This document shows positions 32,394 to 41,472 of a stretch of DNA of 64,000 bases, piece by piece. This DNA comes from Helianthus annuus (Eukaryota > Streptophyta > Magnoliopsida > Asterales > Asteraceae), in contig NC_035439.2 of the NCBI RefSeq assembly GCF_002127325.2, forward strand, positions 138,199,901 through 138,263,900, in the 5' to 3' direction. Position numbers and translations under genes: made by a program. The notes under the pieces were generated by a model that saw only the letters and a program-made list of their open reading frames with translations, had not been told where the DNA came from and did no database searches. How positions within the stretch are numbered: the first letter of the stretch is position 1; each line of letters begins with the position of its first letter.

Positions 32394-34519
32394 TTACACG
32401 TTTGCCGGTGAAAACCGTGTTGCATAGAACTCTTCCGCCATCTCTTGTCTATATTTCGCGCAAGATTCTTCAAGATCTCCATCAATCCGGAGCTGGTCGT
32501 CATTAACTAGTTTACTCAATAACATACAAACTAACACCCCTGAATTACCTCATGGGTTTTCCTTATCATGCTGGCAAACTTAAGTATGTGTCACCATTGT
32601 CTTTTTCACGTCTGGGCGTCCAGTATGTTCCCAGTGCGAAATTTGGTCCAAAAACATTTTGAATAACGATTCAAATTTTAGAAGGGCTAGGTACACCCTA
32701 ACTTGAATCAAGCTCGACCCATCAGAACTGTTTGAACCACACGATCCAGTGAAGTACAATGTAAGGTGAAGTGTCCGCATATCAACACGAACCATGAACC
32801 AGTCTCGTAGGTCAACACATATTGGAATATAAACCTGAGACAAAAACTTATAATTTAAACAAATTTGGTTTTAAAAAGATATGTTAGATTTAAGTTTTAC
32901 CGTATCGATGTCCCAAAACGGAGGGTAATGTTCCTTTAATCCAATCGCAAAGGGTAACGCACAGTAGTTCGGATTCTCACCTAGAAGGTCCAGGAATTGC
33001 GGTGGCAGAATCGTCCATGAAAACAACTGTTCTAGTTTTCTAGATTTTGTTATTAGAGATTTTTACATATTTCCCCCTCCTAAGCTGACTTATTACGTAT
33101 TTCCCCAAATAAAAAAAAAACAATCACATATTTCCCCTCTCTAACCTATATATATATATTACATATTTCCCCTGTTCATTAAAATTACTCTTATTGAATG
33201 ACTATTTTACCCTGAATGAACTATTAAATGAATATTTACATATTTCTCTTTTCTAATATCATTAGTCAATTACATATTTCCCCAATTCATGTAGTATTTC
33301 TCTAATTCTTCTATTTCCTTACTTGTTCATAATCAATTGCGCTAAAAACATAAAATTTCATAAAATTTAAGAAGTACAAATACGATACCAATGTCTTTGT
33401 TAAAAGAAGAAAAGGGGATTTGTATTAGGACTTGTCAACCTGACTATAAAATAATGATATGCATATAGGTTTGTTTTATATAATGAAGTCGGGACATAAC
33501 TTACGAAATATACTGCCATCTCGAACCTAGAAACTAAGTTAGCTAGACTATATAATTATTTAGTATGTGCTACCTAACTACCCAAGTCTAATTAGGTTTC
33601 AGGTCCTGAGTAAAATTATTAAAGTTTTACTAATGCAAGAATCTTCTTTAAACCTAACTTAAATTCAGTGATTATCTTGAGTTGTTCCTTAGATGGGATA
33701 TACAAAAAATAGGGTACCTGCAACGAACAAGAAAACAAATAAGAGTTGACAAAATCAAGCTTCTTTATATGTTTTAGTATCCACTAACATGGACTTTTTT
33801 ATCTTTGAATCCATTATAGACCTTTTAATATTCACATCTTCACATACAATTCGTACAGATAACCCTCACACTCGTCCGCATATGTTGATACAAACGTACT
33901 CTGTTAATTGAACAATTGAGCCCTTCTGCAACTGTTGAGATCTAGCCAAGTCATTCAACTAAGTAGCAAGCATCCCTTGTTGAGTTGGTGGTGAAACAAG
34001 CCATATGAATATTGTGGGAATAATTAAAGGGTAATTGAGTAATTTCTCAAAAAAGGGGAAATGCGTAATTGTTTTTTTTTTGTTTGGGGAAATACGTAAT
34101 AAGCTAGCTTAGGAGGGGGAAATATGTAAAAATCCCTTGTTATTAAAACCCATCTGAACCTCATCATTCTGGTAACCCAACAACACACATGCTGCAAGGT
34201 GGACACTTATATAACATAAGAATTAAAGACTTTTTTTTGCAGAAGCTATAGTTAAAGTACTTACCAGTGGCGACAAGTAACTGTAGTTCTCGTATCCAAG
34301 TAGGGCACCCCAAAATTCCGATCCGAGTGGTCTCCTTCCGAGGAATCCGCTAAAACAGAAAGAAGAATCCTCGTTTTCAAAGAATGCCATTACATTTTTT
34401 GACCATGAACTAGACTCTTTTGTTGGGTGATAATACCAGCGTCTCTTACTGGGGATCTTTTTAGGGGGAGTATCGGGAACTTCCTCCAGCTCTAAGAACA
34501 AGTGTTCAGGGTCCCCCAT
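32394..34519 (-). pseudogene. Ulp1/C48 protease-like gene B, catalytic residues absent, split by a MULE
   Basis: A minus-strand paralogue of gene A. Exon 1 (34519-34265) starts MGDPEHLFLELEEVPDTPPK and contains FFENEDSSFCFSGFLGR and EFWGALLGYENYSYLSPL, then GTAAGT. Exon 2 (34191-32901) starts after TTGCAG. It reads HVCCWVTRMMRFRWVLIT, is interrupted by a 1,081-bp MULE, and resumes with KLEQLFSWTILPPQFLDLLG and HYPPFWDID. Exon 3 (32834-32394) reads VYIPICVDLRDWFMVRVDMR, has stops TAA (near 32580) and TGA (near 32550), then NSGVLVCMLLSKLVNDDQL and ends NV-TAA. As in gene A the catalytic His is Asp (RDW), and DCGV is NSGV. The intron between exons 2 and 3 is absent from gene A. It converges on gene A across the 193-bp array. 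Confidence 0.7.
33056..34136. mobile_element. Non-autonomous Mutator-like element with long TIRs and 9-bp TSD
   Basis: Terminal inverted repeats of about 85 bp begin GAGATTTTTACATATTTCCC on the left; the right end is its inverted copy, ending AAAAATCCC. The flanks are TTGTTATTA at 33047-33055 and 34137-34145, an exact 9-bp target duplication. Long TIRs with a 9-bp TSD are diagnostic of MULEs. The interior is AT-rich with more copies of ACATATTTCCCC and no coding frame. It sits inside an exon of C48-like gene B. Confidence 0.92.
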
Positions 34520-34570
34520 TTTATGTGGTAAAAACTTTTTGGTGCAATTTGAGATAGGGGTATGTGTCAA

Positions 34571-34578
34571 TATTTATA
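34571..34578 (-). promoter_or_regulatory. TATA box of C48-like gene B
   Basis: CTATAAATA on the minus strand; the TATAAATA ends 51 bases before the ATG at 34519. This supports MGDPEHL as the true start over a longer frame that would begin within or before the TATA box. Confidence 0.6.
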
Positions 34579-34691
34579 GTGAAGCGGGCATCACTAGAAG
34601 TTTGCCAGGTGTAATGGAACAAGTGGGCCATCATTTCTTTGGTCATAGAATTCCATTTAAAAAAATATTTTTTTATTCCTCATATTTTCCC

Positions 34692-34699
34692 TATAAATA
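34692..34699 (+). promoter_or_regulatory. TATA box of short gene C
   Basis: CCCTATAAATACCC, with the ATG of the next gene at 34789. Confidence 0.6.
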
Positions 34700-34788
34700 C
34701 CCACTTAAAGATCCTTTGGATTCCACATCCACTGCAACACCAACTACCTAACACCCCCTTCTACAACACCCTTGTGTTCTGACTCGAA

Positions 34789-35242
34789 ATGGATCACCGA
34801 GGTAAGAAATGGTTACCTCCCTTCTCCTACCACCAAAACAATGTAATGACGGAAAAAGATATCCAAGCTTGTATGGAATGGGAACTACCTCCAAAGTTAC
34901 CTAATTTGGGGGTAGGAAAGACATCGAAAACATTTGAAGGTGTCGGAGAACGAGGTTTGTCTTCCGTGCTGTTGTTAATCTGCAACTGGTCAAACAGAGG
35001 GACGTACATGGGAAACAGAAACAAGTTGAAGAAAATCCGGTTGTTAAAAAAGTTGATGATGCTACTGTGGAAGAACTTGATTTCAACCCTAACCAGAGGA
35101 GGATTACGACCTGGAAGTCTTGAAGGATGCATGGAACTATGAAGAAGAAGAAAAAGATTGGTCCTGTGTTTGGCATAACCCATATTCAGGAGAAGAGTCA
35201 GACTCAGAACTATCATCTAGAGGAGACTGTCATTGGAAATAG
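34789..35242 (+). pseudogene. Short orphan gene C with acidic C-terminus, frameshifted
   Basis: It starts MDHRGKKWLPPFSYHQNN, followed by MTEKDIQACMEWELPPKLP. Frame changes near 34960 and 35120 are needed to reach the coding-like segments VVNLQLVKQRDVHGKQKQVE and EEEEKDWSCVWHNPYSGEES, after which DSELSSRGDCHWK ends at TAG. I do not recognise any family. It has a TATA box 90-97 bases upstream of its ATG and lies head-to-head with gene B; the start codons are 270 bp apart, so they may share a promoter region. The Ser/Asp/Glu tail resembles that of the next gene, suggesting a related pair. Confidence 0.45.
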
Positions 35243-35414
35243 GGTTGTTCACTTTGTTGCAAGATGTATGTTGTTGTCGTTTGTGTTTAGTTGAACGTTT
35301 CCTATCATTTGTTATATCAGCACTTTATGTTTACTAGAATGTTTCCAGTCGTTTGTTGTATTAGCACTTTATGTTTAGTAGAATTATCATCATTACCCCT
35401 ACACTTCTTCTCTC

Positions 35415-35422
35415 TATAAATA
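35415..35422 (+). promoter_or_regulatory. TATA box of short gene D
   Basis: CTCTATAAATACC; the TATAAATA ends 57 bases before the ATG at 35480. Confidence 0.6.
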
Positions 35423-35479
35423 CCACCTATCACACCAATATTTTTTTAACTTCTTCACCTCACCTCACAAGTCTTTCAG

Positions 35480-35981
35480 ATGGCAGATGGTGATAATGAA
35501 TTCCACTTTCACTTTCATTTGCATATACATGAAGGGGAGCCAAACCCTGCAAATGTTGAACCACAACCCAACCGTAACCCTATTGAACCACACCGCAACC
35601 GACACTTTGTTGTACGACAACCCAACCGTAACAGTATTGTTCGACAAGCAAACCCTAACAATGTCTTCCCGTTCACTGAACAGCAAGGAGGCCATCCCGG
35701 ACCTTCACCGCTAGACCAACATCGTTACCGTCCACCTCATCTTAGTCAGGAAAATCCAAATCGAACTACCTTTATGGAAGGACCACAACACCCGTCTTTT
35801 GTGCAAAACCCTAACCGCCCGTCGACATCTGTTATCCAAAGGGGAGCATCCATTCTTGCTGTTATCGTCCCCATACGACAGCGATCGCGACTCAAACGCA
35901 TTATCAGATGACGCAGTCGTTAGTGATGATCCATGGGAGCAGTATCAGAATAACGATAGCGATTCAGATTCATCCTTTTGA
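35480..35981 (+). pseudogene. Short orphan gene D: His-, Asn/Pro-repeat and acidic tail, frameshifted
   Basis: It starts MADGDNEFHFHFHLHIHEGE, an alternating His/hydrophobic N-terminus. Repeats of the pattern QPNRNxIxxxxNRxxVxRQ follow at about residues 25-60, then a Pro/His-rich region. The frame must shift near 35840 to reach the acidic end: SPYDSDRDSNALSDDAVVSD, then an Asp/Ser run and TGA. I know no family for it. Unusual composition, a TATA box at a proper distance and clustering with gene C support a real gene. The frameshift suggests decay. Confidence 0.45.
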
Positions 35982-36193
35982 TTCCATATTATCTGTTAGT
36001 TGTTGTCCTATGTATTTCATTTCAATAATGATAGTTTGTTGTGTTTAACGTTTCATAGTGAATTTTGGAATAACTTACCTAAATGTTAAACTACACCAAT
36101 TCTTAATTGAAACACAAACAACAAACATTAGGAGCACAAGAACAATTAACACTAAAAACCAAAAACAAACCACAACAACATAATAAATTAATG
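35982..36193. other. Spacer between gene D and MULE transposase end
   Basis: AT-rich 3' flanks of two convergent genes; nothing else is seen. Confidence 0.4.
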
Positions 36194-36600
36194 TCAGCCA
36201 CAGGTCTTTCTGTTGTGGCCTGCTTCTCCACATCCGTTGCATCGACGGGCCTGGGGTTCATCGTGGTAGTTGACATCCATCTCATTTTGAATTCTTCTTG
36301 CACAAACCCTACCACGATGTGTTGTAACCCTCGAAGGGTCCCCTTGAATTCTCCACTGCGGTTCCTCCCACTCTTCCCTATGGCCTAGCGTGTAAAAATG
36401 CTCGCTGTACTGTTCCTAATAGGTGGTCGTGTGGAATTTTGAATTGGTAACGTCATGTGGTTCCTCACCCCTCCAAGAGCAAACAACAAAGGCATGAGAA
36501 CAAGGAAATCTGAGCATTTTCCATTTCCCACATGAGCACCACCTACGATTGTATTCAACGGTGTACTCATTTCTACGGTGATCGTTCGCTTCATCCCTTG
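36194..36600 (-). pseudogene. MULE transposase C-terminus (SWIM finger + zinc knuckle), truncated
   Basis: The minus-strand frame reads RNEYTVEYNRRWCSCGKWKM and LRFPCSHAFVVCSW, a SWIM zinc finger (CxC...CxH). It continues with GHREEWEEPQWRIQGDPSR and RCNGCGEAGHNRKTC, a CCHC knuckle, and TGA at 36194-36196. This is the conserved C-terminal end of plant MuDR-type transposases. A TAG lies in frame after HTTTY (near 36416). Everything upstream, including the DDE domain, is missing: at about 36600 the sequence switches, at the short shared string TTGGGTGC, into Ty3 gag. The continuous open frame across the join is accidental. Confidence 0.85.
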
Positions 36601-36963
36601 GGTGCATAATTCGTCAGGACAACCACTCTGACGAAACACGATTTCCATGGCGTTAAACCAAGTGAGCAATGCAGTGGCACCATCCTTGCCTGAAAATTCC
36701 AGGGGTTTACAAACCATGAATTGCCTGAAGAGGAATGGTGCTTTAGGTTGCTCGACCTTGGATTCGACGGAACCCTGCTCAATGGAGGGTTGAATTTTAC
36801 TCACGATGTCGGGAATGACCCAGGGCATTTCGTCGGCCATTTGTTCAGCGATTAGACCCACTAACTCTTGCTTGGAGATGGAGTCGGAGTTGTTGGAGTT
36901 CTTCTTTGAGCCTGATTTAGACTTCTTGGCTTTCTTGGAGGATCCAGAGTTTGGTGAAGACAT
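36601..36963 (-). pseudogene. Outer-family Ty3 gag, N-terminal fragment
   Basis: It starts MSSPNSGSSKKAKKSKSGSK (Ser/Lys-rich), then LVGLIAEQMADEMPWVIPDI, FLFRQFMVCKPLEFSGKDGA and LLTWFNAMEIVFRQSGCPDE, the start of a Ty3 gag. It nearly matches the gag at 63356-62990. It ends at the MULE junction (about 36600). It lies directly downstream, in element sense, of the LTR 38016-40213 and its primer site. Confidence 0.85.
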
Positions 36964-38000
36964 CTAGAGATTCAAAAGGGAATGAATAGGTGGGACTTGA
37001 TCATAATGTTTGTTTAAGAAGAAATCGTTTTTCATGAAATGATTCACATAGCATGAAGTGTCACAGAGCATAAAAGGGTTTCAAATGTTTCACATAGCAT
37101 AAAATGTTCAAATTGCATCACATAGCATAATCATGGATTCCATATAGCATAACATGAATTTCACATAGCTTAACTTTGAATAATGAAAGTATCGTAAATT
37201 TAGTTTATTCACGAGAGATTATTATTGCTTTTTATTGCGATAAACGTGCGAGTTATGTAACGGTTTTGAAATGAATGAAGTTTCAAGTATAAAATCACAT
37301 ATAAATTGAGATAACAGAAAAGAGAGGCTCATAAAACATTGGATTGTTTCGGGTAGAGAAACGTCAACTATTCCAAAGTGGGTCAAAAGTCCTTTCGAAT
37401 CAGAGAAAACGTGCTTTGGCCTATAGGTAAGATACTCTCGTCGAGAAGCGATTAATGGTATCTTACCCTTCCAGTTACTACACCTCTCTAATCGATTGAA
37501 ACAATCGGGACTTTGGCGAGATTGAAAATCAAGGAATGGGACTTAATAGACAAGATGCGGGTTTCACCCCTAACTTGAAGATTTCGTACCCTAATGTGGT
37601 TGTTACTCATCAGGTCAAAATATAATTTTGACACTTTGATGAGGGTCCACTAGAGTTTGAAGTGGAAATTACCATTAAGATGTGGATTTCACTCCTAGCT
37701 AATGGTATAATTTCGTGCACAAATAGAATCGGATGGAATGAGAGTCATTTACCAAATTGTGGGTTTCACGCCTATTTTGGTAAATTCGTCTCGTTTTTTG
37801 TTTCGAGTGTCTTCAAGTCTTCAAAAGTGTATTAGTGTTAGCCTTAGGGAAGGCATGTAAGTTTAATAGACAAAAGAATAGATAAGAAGCGAGAAAGGTA
37901 GAAAGCATGTAAATTTTAAACGACAAATAAGAATCAAAGTTCCTAAAACTATAGACTAGGGCAAAGCATTCCTACTTTTTCCTAATTCCCTATAGTTATG
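36964..38000 (-). other. 5' leader of the Ty3 gag fragment
   Basis: Noncoding leader with repeated CACATAGCATAA phrases (37045-37175), nearly identical to 63357-64000. In the element sense it lies between primer site and gag start. Confidence 0.75.
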
Positions 38001-38012
38001 GCTCTGATACCA
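38001..38012 (-). other. Primer-binding site (initiator Met tRNA type)
   Basis: GCTCTGATACCA on the plus strand, i.e. TGGTATCAGAGC in sense, lies three bases from the LTR end at 38016. This is the standard tRNA-iMet site of plant LTR retrotransposons. Confidence 0.88.
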
Positions 38013-38015
38013 ATC

Positions 38016-40213
38016 TGTCACACCCCAACCGATGGCGGAAACATCGGGATGAGACGAAAACGAGATTGCAAGAGACTTCATAACACTATGTGGCAATAAT
38101 AATTAAATTCAAATTTCATTTAAAAACTAGATTGTCATACAAGATTCAAATAAAAGGAAACAACACTGTCTCAAAAATAAACATAACATCAAAATAGATA
38201 AATTAATCAAGGTGTGTATCTAAGTCCACCTAAATCTTGTTTCATCTTGTACATCATCTCAACAATCAACCTGCAACATGTATTAAAATATATCAACAAA
38301 AAAGTTGGCGAGTATACAAGTTTTGTTACATAGCATAATATAGAAAAAAAATAGTTTAAGTGCTCATATCCAACATTTACTAGCATGCCGAAACGGTGTA
38401 CTTATAGCATACATGTTGCACCCAAAAGTGATAAAAAGGAAAACGGGATCGAATATACTCACGGTTTTGCAAGCTTTCCTACCTGAAATCCCGCGAGTGA
38501 TGTTGGTTGATGGATTAGTTTGGAGCACCTTGTCCAGCTACACGAAGAAAACATAGGTGTGTGAGTTTGGGGAATCGGAAGATTATAGATTCGGAATTTA
38601 AATAACATGAAAATAAACATAAGAAAATAATCATCCAACACCTATGACACTTGTTCTTGACACTATGAAACTCCAAAAGAGTTAAATGTTTTCATGGAAC
38701 CAGGTTCCATTAGAATCGTGACAAGTTGTCAAGGCCTAAGATGATATAATCTACTAGCTTAACGAATGTCCATTAGTTTATCACCAAGAGTTCGATTATT
38801 TGAATGTTACATAAGTATTACATAGTGTATATTATATCATATATGTCAAGCATGAGGTAGAGGGATGAATCCCCCATTTAGGAACCTCTTTAGAATTCAT
38901 ACAAATCATGCATGAGGTAGGAAGTACAAAGCTCCCATTTAGGTACCTCCATTGTTCACCACTACACTTGTTGTCATAAACAACAAGGAGGGTCATGAAC
39001 TTACAAGTATTAATGAAATAATAACAACTAATCTATGGAAAAACATCAAGTAGTGAGTGGATTTCTATGAAGGATAGCCCAAGCTAGTCCAACTATCACA
39101 CATTTATCAAGCTTCAAGCTTGAACACTACTTGTGGGTAAAACCCTAACTAAAACAGAATGTTTGTGAGGTTTTAACTTCTTATTTAACATGTCTCAGCC
39201 TTGTTTTTAAGCCCAACTAACCATTCAATTGATTATGAGCATTAGGACATAGGTTTGAGATGAGATAAACTCAAGTTTAGCTAAGTTTAACAAAGTTTAA
39301 GTGAAAACAGAAAGTAACAGTCCACTTTGAGCCTTTTTTGTGACATTTCATAGCTTGGTTTTCCATGGAAAACCTGTGGAAATGTTCCTAAGGTTGTTCC
39401 AAGCAAGTGGGAAAAAGAATGGATGAAAAAGACTAAGTATTGAGTGAATTATGCTCACTTTAGTGAAGTGTGATGATTCTGCTCGAAATTCTGATTAACA
39501 ACAGATTGGGAGCTGATTTGAGAGAGTTGTGGATGAGTTGCAAAGTGGAAAATATGAGGATTATGCTTGGGTTTTAAAGGGAAGTGGGGTTGAAGTTGGT
39601 GTGTAATTAATGCCATAAACATGTTTAAAATCAAATAACACACAAAAGACCCGCCCAAAACGAACCTGGTCACGCTGGGCTGCGAATCCAAGCCGTCGCG
39701 GGCTGCGACCAAGAGAAGGTGGTCCGTCACGGGCCGCCAGGGATGGTCAGACGCGAGAAGTTTGAGTTTTTGGCATTTTGCACCCCTAGACTTCCATTTA
39801 ATGTTGTTTTAAGTTATCTTCAAGGTATTTTAAGTACGAGGACCATTCTTTAAGGGTAATTAACGTATTCTACACATAAAATTAATGTAAAACGAGTATA
39901 AACATGTATATTTGCCGAGATTAAGTGTCGAAATTATGTAAATGTAGCATATAGTTTACAAGTTTGCAAGTTTGATTTTTTTTTTGCACAAAGTATGAAT
40001 AAAGTGTCGTATGAATGATATTCTTGAACGTATGAGCTTGTAAGACACGTATATAACATAAATGTAATGAAAATGCGAATTTCATTATGATTCAAGTCTC
40101 GGATTTTACATCGATTACAACGAAAGAACGAATACAAGAGTACAAGGTTTCCAACAATAGAATTACAAGCAATGTTTCCAAATATAGAAAGTACGAATTA
40201 GCAGGGCGTTACA
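38016..40213 (-). mobile_element. Outer Ty3/gypsy LTR, 2,198 bp, shared by two element bodies
   Basis: The plus-strand view starts TGTCACACCCCAACC and ends GGCGTTACA. On its left are a primer site, leader and gag; on its right a polypurine tract (sense GGATGGGAGAC, 40214-40224) and the pol 3' end. It therefore acts as 3' LTR of one body and 5' LTR of another, as expected after unequal recombination between copies or a tandem insertion. AT-rich, with no genes inside. Confidence 0.88.
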
Positions 40214-40240
40214 GTCTCCCATCCTTTAGGAAACTGAAAT

Positions 40241-40684
40241 TTAGGAAGAAGTAACGAAAAGATGCGGATACTTGGTCTTCATATCACTCTCGAATTCCCA
40301 AGTAAATTCAGTACCATGTTTTCCTTCCCATCGAACCTTAATGATAGGAATTTGACTGCGCCTCAGTTTCTTGACACCTCGGTCCTTGATTTCGATGGGT
40401 TTCTACATAAAATGCAAATTGTCGTTGATTTGGAGATCTTCGAGAGAACCTGAAGTCCTTGTTCAGTGAGACACTTCTTGAGATTCGAAACGTGAAACGT
40501 TGGATGAACGTTGTTGAGTTCTTGAGGTAAATCGAGTCGATAAGCCACCTTGCCAATCCTCTCGAGTATCTTGAAAGGACAAACATAGCGAGGGGCAAGT
40601 TTTCCCTTTTTACCAAAACGAACTACTCCTTTCCAAGGAGATACTTTGAGTAGAACATGATCACCAACGTTAAATTCCAAAGGT
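40241..40684 (-). pseudogene. Outer Ty3 pol, 3' end (left of the copia insertion)
   Basis: The minus strand reads [40 protein letters not shown] and [15 protein letters not shown], the region after the integrase core. After a frameshift near 40400 comes a chromodomain-like end, RRSQIPIIKVRWEGKHG, YPHLFVTSS and TAA at 40241-40243. It continues at 48662 on the other side of the copia element, then at 59315 beyond the second insertion. Confidence 0.88.
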
Positions 40685-41422
40685 TGTTGGATCTGAGTTT
40701 GATTTTGATTGTATTTTATGTTTGAAAATAAGATGAAGATGGATGAGTGTGCAGCGGAAATTATAATGAAAACAAACTTTGCATATAATCAAACGAGAGT
40801 AATACTTTTATCAAACATCTTTACACAGAGAACCGAAAGATTGAATTTATTTCAATTACGATTACAATGATTGATGTAAGAATGCAAACTCCCCCTCAGC
40901 CAGAGCTCAGTAGTTTGTTCGTGCAAAGAAGACGAATGATGCAAAGAGCTGATAGAACAGTACCAAGTACTGAACTATTTATAGGCACTTGCAAACTACT
41001 GAGCATCTTTGCTGACGTCACCATGAAAGTGACATCTAACCTCCTAACAAACTCTAACCTCTGATCTATACAGACACTGCTTGGGTTAACTACTGCTAAT
41101 ACATTCTATTACAAAACAGACTTTAGAACAGCTGCTGCAACCTTCTACTGCTGTGAACCCAGCAGCACTTGTCCGGATCAGCAGTGCTTGACTCAAGGCA
41201 GTAGATTGAATCAGCAGAACTTTAGTCTTCCATCAGATCTTTAGTTGAGCAGCAGTTATTGGTCAGCAGTTTAGCAAGATCAGCAGATAGGAGGTCATCA
41301 GTAGTTGTAATCACTTTCAAGGGGAGAGATTTGTATATCAGCATCTGCTTATTCAGAATCCACTGCTCTGATCTAGTTTTGGCTTTAATTATCTGTTCCT
41401 CTGATAGGGTTCAATCCCAACA
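40685..41422 (-). repeat. Copia LTR, 3' (left)
   Basis: 738 bp from TGTTGGATCTG to ATCCCAACA, rich in CAGCAG/CTGCTG phrases (41120-41290). The polypurine tract (sense TGTTCCAGGGGAGAT) is at 41423-41437. Confidence 0.92.
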
Positions 41423-41472
41423 ATCTCCCCTGGAACAAATAATGCCAAAACCCTTCATTATTTGTGGATATT

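Noticed and set aside
34223..34570. Longer version of C48-like gene B starting upstream of MGDPEHL
   Set aside because: It would begin with TTG next to the TATA box; the ATG at 34519 lies 51 bases after the TATAAATA and is the sensible start.
36103..36388. Plus- and minus-strand frames giving Cys/Thr-rich peptides
   Set aside because: Other-frame readings of the MULE transposase C-terminus; only the frame with the SWIM finger and CCHC knuckle is meaningful.
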